The notes under the pieces: generated by a model | What the model was told of the DNA's origin: nothing | What the model saw: the letters and a program-made list of their open reading frames with translations, nothing else | Database searches by the model: none | Position numbers and translations under genes: made by a program | Part shown: positions 1-5,866 of the stretch, piece after piece | Position numbering within the stretch: the first letter of the stretch is position 1 | How the letters are laid out: each line of letters starts with the position of its first letter | From: a bacterium | Lineage (GTDB): Bacteria; Zixibacteria; MSB-5A5; GN15; FEB-12 | Length of the DNA stretch: 7,576 bases | NCBI GenBank assembly: GCA_030629485.1 | Contig: DAOVOW010000088.1 | Coordinates: 1 to 7,576, forward strand | Reading direction: 5' to 3'

Positions 1-867
1 AACCAGTTCCCGAGGTGGCAGACAGGAGAAGCTGACCGTTGGAGTATGCTCCGGCATGTTGCGAGACGACGCCACTATCCTGCGCTTTCCGACAATGCTG
101 CACAACGTGTCGAGACCGCTTCGGGGATAGTTTTTTGAGCGCACGATGGCCAGGTAGTAATCGATAGCGTCTTCGGTCGGCCAGGGACCGTTACTGCCGC
201 GCGTCCAGTGGATCAGATACTCATCGCCACAGCGACGAATCTCGTCGGTCAGATGCTCGTCCCTGATCGAGTAGCCCAGAGACTCCTCTCGGGTTTCGTA
301 CTCGACCTTCCAACTTCCGATGATCGGCTTGCCTTCCTCACGACCCTCGGCAAGGAGGCCGCTCATCTGCCCGTCAGGCCGAATCGATAAGGGCAGCAAT
401 ACGTCGGCGTTGCGGACGATGAGCCGGTCACGCTCCTGCATGAACTTGTGTTTGTCGTAAACTTCCCCTTCGTCCGGCAGCAGGGCGCGAAAGGTGACGT
501 TCTCTTCGTCGAGATGGAACTGCTTGAGGGCAACTCGTCGCATTTCCCGGTACTCCTCCTCGGTCGGCGTCGGGATCAACAGCGTCAGGGGAATCTCCTC
601 CAATGACGCCAGAGCGGTGATCAACTCCCAGGTCTGCATCCCGATCGAACTGTGCAGGGCCAACGAGTTGGCTTTGACCCACAATATGGCGTTGCGGGTT
701 TGCTTCACCCAGGTGTCGGCGCCGGAGGGGCGAAGCGGTTGCCGTGACAGCAAGATGGCGGCGCTGCGTTGTATCTCCAATCGGGTCGCTCCAGGTTGGT
801 TTTGACGTCTGAGTATAAAGCGTCTCGCGAGCTTCGGCAAGAAACTTTGTTTTTGCTTGTCATTCAC
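1..867 (-). CDS. Partial SLOG/DprA-like protein with a C-terminal 'YLIHWTR' domain (3' end outside window)
   Basis: The reverse strand is open from a stop at 880-882 to the left edge, giving 289 residues from the GTG at 865-867 and no stop yet. Residues 75-193 look like a Rossmann-type SLOG/DprA-like domain. They show an alternating strand/helix pattern (LTLLIP near 92, then a Glu-rich helix) and then RLIVRNADVLLPLSIRPDG (148-166) and GLLAEGREEGKPIIGSW (170-186), like the nucleotide-binding part of DprA/LOG-type proteins. From Y217 a second unit begins, YLIHWTRGSNGPWP, followed by LDTLCSIVGKRRIVASSR (252-269) and TVSFSCLPPREL (277-288). This pattern (His-Trp-Thr, an 'L..I...RI.AS' helix, then 'VSF...P..EL') recalls ADP-ribosyltransferase-like or AbiGi-like domains, but that is inference from memory. 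No signal peptide or membrane segment is seen, so it is probably cytoplasmic. The start is uncertain: a TTG at 778-780 has a better spaced GGAG upstream. The frame being real is fairly sure; the function is not. Confidence 0.83.
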   Translation of the reverse strand, partial: MNDKQKQSFLPKLARRFILRRQNQPGATRLEIQRSAAILLSRQPLRPSGADTWVKQTRNAILWVKANSLALHSSIGMQTWELITALASLEEIPLTLLIPTPTEEEYREMRRVALKQFHLDEENVTFRALLPDEGEVYDKHKFMQERDRLIVRNADVLLPLSIRPDGQMSGLLAEGREEGKPIIGSWKVEYETREESLGYSIRDEHLTDEIRRCGDEYLIHWTRGSNGPWPTEDAIDYYLAIVRSKNYPRSGLDTLCSIVGKRRIVASSRNMPEHTPTVSFSCLPPRELV

Positions 868-894
868 AACCTCGCGACCTTAATTGCCGTTGAT

Positions 895-2109
895 ATGAAG
901 CACGGGATACTCGGGGTAACAGCACTGCTCTTCTGCTTCTGCGGCTTGCTTTCCGCCGCAGCCCTCACTATTGAGCGTGGTTCGGACTTGCAGTCGGTGA
1001 TCGACTACGCAGCCGACGGCGACACGCTGCTTCTGGGCCCAAAGACGTTCGACGCCGTCCCGACCGAATTCGTCGACTCACTCTGCGGCAATTGCCTTGA
1101 GCCGCAGACAGAGGTAGCGGCCAGCTATGGGTTCATCATCAAAGGCAAGTCGCTGGTGATAATCGGTCAGGATCGCTACCGAACACGATTAGTGACCAGG
1201 GCCGGTTACGGCATCTACATTGAGGACTCGCCGCTGACCAAACTGATCAACCTGACCATCACCGGCGGGCGGCGCGACGCCGACGGCAACGCCACCGACG
1301 CTGCCGTGGTGGTGCGACGTTCGGAGGTCCATCTGGAGCATCTTGAGATCGTCGACAACGATCACCGCGACAGCACCGTCGTGGTCGGAATCGGCGGCGC
1401 TTTCGGTCGCGAAGGGGCTGTTATGGAGATCAGAAGCTGTAACATCGTCAACAACGGCTGGGATGGGGTGGCGCTGTACCGTGGGGCTTACGCCAGGATC
1501 ACCGACTGCCTTATCAAGGGGGGGCGTGGCGCCGGTATCGGCGTGACCTGGGACGCCTCATGCGTGGCCTTTCGCAATGAAGTGACCGGGTACTGGAAAG
1601 GGATCGGCGCTTTCGGCACTTCCTGGGTAATCGCCCGTAACAATCTGGTTCACGAGAACCTGGTCTGGGGCATAATCGCCACCGGGCAATCGTACATGGA
1701 CATCACCAACAACGTGGTGCATCACAACGGCAACTGCGGCGTAGCCCCCTGGTCGACGGAAAGTCGCGGGCGCATCGTCAACAACATTATAAGCGCTAAC
1801 GGCTGGCGTTACGAGCAGCAGATCTGTCCCTGCGTCGGGGTCTGGAACTATGGTGATTGGGCCAAGTGGCAGTTTACCAACAATATCGTTCATGGCAACG
1901 ATTCCGGCGATTACAGGGATATCTGGGACCAGACCGATCTCAACGGCAATCTGAGCGTCGACCCAATGTTTGTCGGACCGGGCGATTTTCACCTTCGGGC
2001 GGATTCACCGGCCCTGCACGCCGGTGATACTACTATCTACAACACCGACGGCAGTCGCTCCCACATCGGTCTCTATGGTGGTCCACAGGCCAAAGCCGAT
2101 CAGCCGTAG
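895..2109 (+). CDS. Secreted right-handed parallel beta-helix repeat protein
   Basis: A 404-residue exported protein. The ATG at 895 is chosen over an in-frame ATG at 769 because MKHGILGVTALLFCFCGLLSAAA is a classical signal peptide, probably cleaved near residues 22-24, whereas the upstream extension is not protein-like and overlaps the divergent gene. After an N-terminal strand (LQSVIDYAADGDTLLLGP) come repeated short rungs typical of pectate-lyase-like beta-helices: 'GIYIEDSPLTKLINLTITGG', 'AVMEIRSCNIVNNGWDGVAL', 'ARITDCLIKGG', 'YMDITNNVVHHNGNCGV', 'GRIVNNIISANG', 'WQFTNNIVHGND'. The C-terminus has the usual closing motif of this group: DPMFVGPGDFHL at 356-367, SPALHAGD at 370-377, then a DGSRSHIGLYGGP capping segment. 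Cysteine pairs C64/C67 and C311/C313 could form disulfides. Such proteins include polysaccharide lyases, hydrolases and non-enzymatic surface adhesins. I see no catalytic signature that decides between them. No clear Shine-Dalgarno precedes the start. Exported location is confident; substrate unknown. Confidence 0.93.
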   Translation: MKHGILGVTALLFCFCGLLSAAALTIERGSDLQSVIDYAADGDTLLLGPKTFDAVPTEFVDSLCGNCLEPQTEVAASYGFIIKGKSLVIIGQDRYRTRLVTRAGYGIYIEDSPLTKLINLTITGGRRDADGNATDAAVVVRRSEVHLEHLEIVDNDHRDSTVVVGIGGAFGREGAVMEIRSCNIVNNGWDGVALYRGAYARITDCLIKGGRGAGIGVTWDASCVAFRNEVTGYWKGIGAFGTSWVIARNNLVHENLVWGIIATGQSYMDITNNVVHHNGNCGVAPWSTESRGRIVNNIISANGWRYEQQICPCVGVWNYGDWAKWQFTNNIVHGNDSGDYRDIWDQTDLNGNLSVDPMFVGPGDFHLRADSPALHAGDTTIYNTDGSRSHIGLYGGPQAKADQP

Positions 2110-2142
2110 TCACCTCCCGACAAGTCAGCAAAAACACTAAGT

Positions 2143-2171
2143 TTGATCGGACGATTAACCGATCATATAAA
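2143..2171 (+). promoter_or_regulatory. Sigma70-type promoter with inverted repeat in the spacer (candidate operator)
   Basis: A -35 box TTGATC (2143-2148) lies exactly 17 bases before a -10 box TATAAA (2166-2171), which would start transcription near 2178 and give the lipoprotein gene a leader of about 32 nt. A perfect 7-bp inverted repeat, TGATCGG (2144-2150) and CCGATCA (2159-2165) with an 8-nt centre, overlaps the -35 box and fills the spacer up to the -10 box. This is a natural place for a repressor or MerR-like regulator to bind. As it lies upstream of the expected start, it would not be in the mRNA, and it lacks the T-run of a terminator for the preceding gene. The regulator is unknown. 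Confidence 0.6.
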
Positions 2172-2209
2172 GAAAACAGGCATACAAAACACTTATACGA
2201 GGTGGTTCT

Positions 2210-3127
2210 ATGAAACGCTTAATGCTGGTGCTGCTTTGCACCCTGCTCGGCTTGTCGGTGATCCTGATTTTGGGTTGCGACAAGGACGACGATGTCACCG
2301 GTAACGATGACACAACTCTGAACCCACAGGATTCAGTGATGATAGAAGACGTCCTCCAGGAGGATTTGTTTGAGTCTCCCATGAGGTCGCTGGAGGTATC
2401 ATGGGTACTGCTTAACTCCATTCTAGGAGCGCAGATGCCGAAAATGTCGAACCCGGTGGCGGCACTGGGTCAGGACGACGAAGTGCTGGTCATCATCGCG
2501 GCCGAATACCTGGGGTATTCTGACGGCTGGCATGTTTTCGACTTCCATGCCAGGGTAACTGACCAGTCCATTCTGGACACTGTCGATATCGTGGGCACCG
2601 ACTCCGTGCAGATCATCGTAGACGGCGACCCGGTCCCGTACCCTGCTCCAGGTACTGTAATCGAGGGCTTAAAAGAGCGTGCCCAGGCCGACTGGTGGAC
2701 TAATTCTGATGACACCGGCGCCATTCACCACCGGCTGGAGATTGATCTGGCCGGCGACACTCTGATAACGATCAACGGCACGGTTGATGACTATTTCAAT
2801 GTCCATGAAGAGGACGATTTCGGAGTTTGCGATGTAGAGTTAGGCCTGGATCAGGTTATCACCGACATTGTGTTTAACATCAACCAGGAATCCGGTTGTC
2901 CGGAGTCCGGGCAAATCGTACAAATCGCCACGATTGACATTCATTGTGTCGGCGAAGGTGCCAATGCCGGGTACACGTTGGATGTCAGTGGGGTCTGGAC
3001 AGTAACAGCCACTGTTAATGAGGGTGAGGACACGGTGACCATCACCTTCTCGAACGGCGTTTTTTCATGGACCGTGGTTGAGCCTTGCGACGGCGGTGGC
3101 GTGGCCAAAAGCGGTTGGATTGACTAA
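2210..3127 (+). CDS. Lipoprotein of unknown function, Asp-rich N-terminus
   Basis: A 305-residue protein. The start at 2210 is supported by GAGGT at 2199-2203, six bases upstream. The N-terminus MKRLMLVLLCTLLGLSVILILGC is a type II signal peptide with lipobox I-L-G-C and lipidated Cys23. The mature protein begins CDKDDD, an acidic patch close to the X-K-(D/E)2 surface-export signal described for Bacteroidetes lipoproteins. The rest (about residues 45-300) is acidic and beta-rich, with segments such as DEVLVIIAAEYLGY, GWHVFDFHARVTD, DSVQIIVDGDPV and TVTITFSNGVFSWTV. I do not recognise a named family. Several Cys residues (in FGVCDVE, SGCPESG, IHCVGEG and EPCDGGG) may form disulfides. It is probably its own transcription unit: it has a promoter immediately upstream, and the next gene is convergent. 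No enzymatic motif is visible, so a surface-structural or binding role is only a guess. Confidence 0.92.
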   Translation: MKRLMLVLLCTLLGLSVILILGCDKDDDVTGNDDTTLNPQDSVMIEDVLQEDLFESPMRSLEVSWVLLNSILGAQMPKMSNPVAALGQDDEVLVIIAAEYLGYSDGWHVFDFHARVTDQSILDTVDIVGTDSVQIIVDGDPVPYPAPGTVIEGLKERAQADWWTNSDDTGAIHHRLEIDLAGDTLITINGTVDDYFNVHEEDDFGVCDVELGLDQVITDIVFNINQESGCPESGQIVQIATIDIHCVGEGANAGYTLDVSGVWTVTATVNEGEDTVTITFSNGVFSWTVVEPCDGGGVAKSGWID

Positions 3128-3156
3128 GCCGACTGCTGATAGAAAGAACAACAGCT

Positions 3157-3182
3157 TGCGACGGCTGGTGAGCAACGTCGCA
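3157..3182. terminator. Hairpin just downstream of the lipoprotein gene
   Basis: TGCGACG (3157-3163) pairs with CGTCGCA (3176-3182). The stem can be extended by GCT (3164-3166) with AGC (3171-3173) across a two-base AA bulge, leaving a GGTG loop. It lies about 30 bases after the stop of the lipoprotein gene. There is no T-run after it on either strand, so factor-independent termination is doubtful. It may protect mRNA ends instead. Confidence 0.35.
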
Positions 3183-3199
3183 CTCGAATAGCGCAGCCC

Positions 3200-3230
3200 A
3201 TGAGCCCGCACCTTTACGGTGTGGGCTCAT
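3200..3230. terminator. Strong hairpin between convergent genes, probable bidirectional terminator
   Basis: ATGAGCCCGCACC (3200-3212) pairs with GGTGTGGGCTCAT (3218-3230) around a TTTAC loop. This is a 13-bp stem whose only imperfection is one mispairing column (a G-T wobble when read on the plus strand). It sits between the stops of the plus-strand lipoprotein gene and the minus-strand membrane gene, where a shared terminator is expected. The U-tract of a classical intrinsic terminator is missing on both sides, so it may need Rho or act as a 3' stabiliser. Confidence 0.5.
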
Positions 3231-3276
3231 CGCGTATGGTTTCACCCCGATGACTTGCCTTGAGTCGATGGAACCG

Positions 3277-3651
3277 TCATCGAACGTCGATCAGTTGTGC
3301 CGAGCGCCTTACCATTCGGCGTCGTGACTCTATGTCGGCCAGTCGGCTGGCTCGTGACAGAAATTCAACCGCCGGACCTGGCCGTCCCACCTGGTGATAG
3401 GCCAGGGCAAGATTGTGATTGGCCAGGAGACCGGAGAATCGATCGAGCCGGGCCATGATCGGTCTTGATATCGTATCCCACATTAATAGCGCGACTAACA
3501 CAAAAACAGCCAAGGTGGCGCCGCTGCTGATGAATCTCCCCAGGTTAACCCCCCACAACTGCGGAACGTCGAAAAGCAACCCTGCGGCAAACAGGATCAG
3601 GATCACTATCGCCGAGCTGGCCGTCAACATGTTTATTCTATCCCTGATCAT
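3277..3651 (-). CDS. Small membrane protein with two TM segments and a TPR-like helix pair
   Basis: A 124-residue protein on the minus strand, convergent with the lipoprotein gene. Two hydrophobic segments are clear: about residues 11-29 (SSAIVILILFAAGLLFDV) and 41-58 (ISSGATLAVFVLVALLMW). A short basic stretch follows (RPIMARLDR), then residues 75-108, LLANHNLALAYHQVGRPGPAVEFLSRASRL, which fit one tetratricopeptide-like helix pair (the N.A.AY...G....A...... pattern). An Arg-rich tail (SRRRMVRRSAQLIDVR) suggests the C-terminus is cytoplasmic by the positive-inside rule. The start could be the first ATG, or the ATG at 3628-3630 (residue 8), which has AGGGA ten bases upstream. One TPR is fewer than usual, so this may be a shortened version of a larger TPR membrane protein or a small partner-binding anchor. 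Function unknown. Confidence 0.7.
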   Translation of the reverse strand: MIRDRINMLTASSAIVILILFAAGLLFDVPQLWGVNLGRFISSGATLAVFVLVALLMWDTISRPIMARLDRFSGLLANHNLALAYHQVGRPGPAVEFLSRASRLADIESRRRMVRRSAQLIDVR

Positions 3652-3928
3652 CCTGGTACATGGATAACATCATTGAGACGAAAAACAAGTCTCGATATTC
3701 TAACCTGCCTCTCCCAACGGTACTGTCCCAAGAGATGGTTTCACCGGGATACAGGCAAGTATCCGTCGAATTTTCCGATAAGAAAGACTAAGGCGGCAAT
3801 CCGTTTTGGGTCGTGGACTAACGCGGCCTGATATACCGCCCATTGAAATGAAGGTATTGATGTAAAAACCCAGCAAGGAGAGAGTAAACGGACCACAAAT
3901 AAACCTGCAAATACTTGGTCTTTTCCTA

Positions 3929-3957
3929 TTGACAACTAGCGCAGTTGGCCTTATATT
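3929..3957 (+). promoter_or_regulatory. Near-consensus sigma70 promoter for the dockerin-like gene
   Basis: A perfect -35 box TTGACA (3929-3934) is followed after exactly 17 bases by TATATT (3952-3957), a 5 of 6 match to the -10 consensus. It points rightwards. The first good coding start downstream is the ATG at 4260, so transcription from about 3964 would give a leader of roughly 295 nt. The AT-rich surroundings also suit a promoter. It was found by eye and has not been scored against a background model. Confidence 0.6.
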
Positions 3958-4139
3958 TGGCTTTGGACGATGGATGATATGCACAGATCGACTCCCTTGG
4001 GGTCCAAACTTCTTTCCGAGCAAAAGCTGTTCTAGTACTTCAATCTCGGCCAACGGGATGTTGGCGCGAGGGATACAAGCAGACTACTTATACGGATTAA
4101 CTGCTTCGAAGAATGTCAACATGAAGAAGGCGAGTTTAC

Positions 4140-4157
4140 CCGAGTGAACGAACTCGG
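4140..4157 (+). promoter_or_regulatory. Small leader hairpin
   Basis: CCGAGT (4140-4145) and ACTCGG (4152-4157) form a six-base stem with the loop GAACGA inside the proposed leader of the dockerin-like gene. It has no T-run, so it is not an obvious attenuator. A further CTCGG copy follows at 4159-4163 and could compete for the left arm. A hairpin of this size can arise by chance. Confidence 0.25.
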
Positions 4158-4259
4158 TCTCGGCAACGAAATATGGTCTGTTTAACGGGAGTGCTCCTAT
4201 TGAGCCTTGGCTAAGGGTTAGCAAAAGCAGGAACTTCGAATCTCGATCAGGAGGAACGA

Positions 4260-5582
4260 ATGGCTCTCGGATTGAAAACTACCACTCTCAAGACGCCGAC
4301 ATTGTTGGCGGGAGTGCTGGCCCTATTGTTGTTGATCGGCCCTACGGCTACTGGTCAACTGCCTGATCTTATTGTCCAGGTAGGAGATACCACGGCCGTA
4401 TCTGGGGCCCAGAACACGGTTATTTCAGTGTATCTGTCCAACTATCACGACACAGTTGCCGGATTCAACATCTGGCTCCAATTGGATCGCCCCGATATCT
4501 TGATTTTCCAGACCAACGTCGATTCGACTATTGACACCACTCGATGGCTCTGTCTGGAGTATGATCCGGTTGTGACGGACTCATGTATCGATTCAATCCA
4601 CGTCACCGGGGACTCGATCTACTGGCGTTGTGATGTCTGGCAGGGTGAGAACTGCACCGATTCTACCATGGTGCCGATCGACTCGACTCATGACTGGTCG
4701 CATCCAGCCGAGTGGGATTGGTTCAATATCGACACCAACGAAGTGCTTATCGGCAGCATCGACCCCACCGGTACTCTGGTGGAAAACTGGGAATGGGTCG
4801 ATGCGCGTTCTCTTGCCGGTTACGGAACCGACCTTAATATCGCCGCCATCGCTGACCTGCCTGCGCCGCCGTCCACGGCGGGGATCGCCCCTCAATCAGG
4901 CGGGCTGTTGATCAAGCTGATAGCCGATGTGCTGGATATTCCCGATACTCTGCAGGATCGCACAGTGAACATTATGATCCAGTCGAACTTCCTGGCCCAC
5001 TTCAACTTCTCCCGCCCCGACGGATCGTCGATCGGCCTTCTCCAGAAAGAGGTGCCGGACACCAACTATTGGCGCTGTGTGTTGTGGGGTGGCTCTACCT
5101 GTCTGACCTGGCAGAGAGTCTCATCCCCACCGTATGATTCCATTGAGGTTGGCGTCGATACCGTCTCGTACATCGACACGGTCAATGTCTGGCTGGACAA
5201 CGGCGCGCTGTCGATCTTTCCGCCACCGATGGGCAAGTGCTGTTTCGGTGATCCTGAACCTCTGTCCTGTATCGAAAACATCCATTGGGCCTGCGACACT
5301 CTGATCAATGGCAAATGGTACGAGGCGGCGGACTGCAGCGGGCCGGATCCATGTCCTCTGGGAATCTGCGGTGATATCGACGGCAGCGGGTCGGAGGTGG
5401 TTGATATTTCAGACCTTGTCTACCTGGTCGACTACATGTTCGTCGGAGGACCGGCACCCGATCCCCTTTGGGTGGCCGATATAGACGACTGCATGGGGTC
5501 GATAGATATCTCGGACCTGGTCTACCTGGTCGACTACATGTTCCTGGATGGACTGGCGCCGTGTGAATTATGTGTCAAATGA
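4260..5582 (+). CDS. Secreted cohesin-like protein with C-terminal dockerin-like duplication
   Basis: A 440-residue exported protein with an excellent AGGAGG (4249-4254) five bases before the ATG. The signal peptide has a hydrophobic core LLAGVLALLLLIG and probable cleavage after ATG at residue 32. The mature part opens DLIVQVGDTTAVSGAQNTV, then SVYLSN and VAGFNIWLQLD, the pattern of cohesin-like beta-sandwiches. That region runs to about residue 320 and contains two copies of YWRCxxWxGxxC (from Y121 and Y270). Residues 325-370 form a Cys-rich module (C327, C328, C337, C345, C359, C365, C370) resembling the 'CC...C...C...C' linkers of planctomycete-like secreted proteins. The end is a dockerin-like duplication: D372-F394 and D407-F428, each with acidic residues in loop-like positions followed by DISDLVYLVDYMF. 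Loop spacing differs from canonical dockerin, with extra residues in repeat one and Cys411 in repeat two, so calcium binding is likely but not proven. The role is probably extracellular attachment or assembly. No enzyme domain is seen. Confidence 0.94.
   Translation: MALGLKTTTLKTPTLLAGVLALLLLIGPTATGQLPDLIVQVGDTTAVSGAQNTVISVYLSNYHDTVAGFNIWLQLDRPDILIFQTNVDSTIDTTRWLCLEYDPVVTDSCIDSIHVTGDSIYWRCDVWQGENCTDSTMVPIDSTHDWSHPAEWDWFNIDTNEVLIGSIDPTGTLVENWEWVDARSLAGYGTDLNIAAIADLPAPPSTAGIAPQSGGLLIKLIADVLDIPDTLQDRTVNIMIQSNFLAHFNFSRPDGSSIGLLQKEVPDTNYWRCVLWGGSTCLTWQRVSSPPYDSIEVGVDTVSYIDTVNVWLDNGALSIFPPPMGKCCFGDPEPLSCIENIHWACDTLINGKWYEAADCSGPDPCPLGICGDIDGSGSEVVDISDLVYLVDYMFVGGPAPDPLWVADIDDCMGSIDISDLVYLVDYMFLDGLAPCELCVK
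5373..5543 (+). repeat. Tandem duplication encoding the two dockerin-like units
   Basis: The two units start at D372 and D407. Their helices share an identical 24-base stretch at 5418-5441 and 5520-5543, 102 bases (34 codons) apart. The protein repeat DISDLVYLVDYMF is identical in both copies, while the calcium-loop-like parts before it differ. The high identity at DNA level suggests recent duplication or gene conversion of the helix part. Confidence 0.85.
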
Positions 5583-5611
5583 AAATAGAAGAAGTAAACA
5601 TATTTGTAAAC

Positions 5612-5641
5612 GGCCACCCTTGCCGCAAGGTGAGGGCGGCC
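5612..5641 (+). terminator. Hairpin downstream of the dockerin-like gene
   Basis: GGCCACCCT (5612-5620) pairs with AGGGCGGCC (5633-5641) at eight of nine positions, and the loop contains a TTG/CAA inner pairing. It lies 30 bases after the stop. The run downstream is not T-rich (CAGAACCCTT), so it may be a Rho-dependent or partial terminator, or an RNA stabiliser within a transcript that reads into the next gene. Confidence 0.4.
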
Positions 5642-5687
5642 AGAACCCTTAACCACTAAGTAGAGATGGAAAGGAGGACTCTTAAAA

Positions 5688-5692
5688 GAGGT
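5688..5692 (+). promoter_or_regulatory. Ribosome-binding site of the small 41-codon ORF
   Basis: GAGGT lies eight bases before the ATG at 5701. A second strong purine run, AAGGAGG (5671-5677), lies a little further upstream, too far for this ATG. The two sites are the main reason to take the small ORF seriously. Confidence 0.4.
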
Positions 5693-5700
5693 ACTATTCT

Positions 5701-5826
5701 ATGACACACGCTCAAATGAAAGGACGTTATCTTATTCTATCCCATTTTGCGATGAACGCTCCTGTGACTAGGTGGCTCTCGTCCGGGGGATGTTTCCAAT
5801 GCGACCCGAGGGGGGAGACTGAATGA
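5701..5826 (+). CDS. Possible small ORF or leader peptide (41 aa), unknown
   Basis: An ATG at 5701 opens a 41-codon frame ending at the TGA at 5824-5826, 52 bases before the start of the large secreted gene and on the same strand. The peptide starts MTHAQMKGRYLILSHFAMNA, continues with a CFQC pair, and ends PRGETE. It has no signal peptide or membrane segment and I recognise no family. Support comes from GAGGT eight bases upstream. Against it, codon use is not strongly biased and a frame this short is easily open by chance. It could be a translated leader affecting the next gene, a remnant of a larger gene, or simply untranslated leader RNA. Confidence 0.3.
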   Translation: MTHAQMKGRYLILSHFAMNAPVTRWLSSGGCFQCDPRGETE

Positions 5827-5866
5827 GATTAACGGACAGATCATGTATTTCGCTAACGAAGTAATT

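Larger units (their letters stand above)
3652..4259. other. Gene-poor, AT-richer intergenic stretch containing a promoter and long leader
   Basis: About 600 bases without a convincing gene. The base composition is visibly more AT-rich than the flanking genes. The open frames here (3700-4053 minus, 3741-3935 minus, 3929-4147 plus) start only at TTG, have no Shine-Dalgarno, overlap one another on both strands and resemble nothing I know. What can be seen is a near-consensus promoter at 3929-3957, a short inverted repeat GAGAC/GTCTC at 3675-3693 upstream of the minus-strand membrane gene, and a small hairpin CCGAGT/ACTCGG at 4140-4157. A decayed gene cannot be excluded, since the minus frame 3741-3935 has a hydrophobic, protein-like tail. 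Confidence 0.6.

Noticed and set aside
208..805. Plus-strand frames at 208-390 and 494-805, and a minus frame at 428-682.
   Set aside because: They are shadows of the continuous minus-strand frame from 867 to the left edge, which alone gives a coherent protein.
769..894. In-frame extension of the beta-helix gene to an ATG at 769.
   Set aside because: It would bury the signal peptide 42 residues inside the protein and overlap the divergent gene.
1558..1992. A 144-codon minus-strand frame inside the beta-helix gene.
   Set aside because: It lies wholly within a well supported gene, has no ribosome-binding site and no familiar sequence.
3700..4053. Overlapping minus frames at 3700-4053 and 3741-3935.
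   Set aside because: Both start only at TTG with no ribosome-binding site, and neither resembles a known protein. The tail of the second is hydrophobic and protein-like, so decay of an older gene is not fully excluded.
3929..4147. A 72-codon plus frame starting at a TTG.
   Set aside because: Its TTG is the first half of the TTGACA box, there is no ribosome-binding site, and the amino-acid sequence after the first hydrophobic stretch looks random.
5740..5835. Possible riboswitch in the GC-rich stretch before the large secreted gene.
   Set aside because: I could not match it to the core of any known class such as c-di-GMP or SAM, and no convincing multi-stem fold was found by eye.
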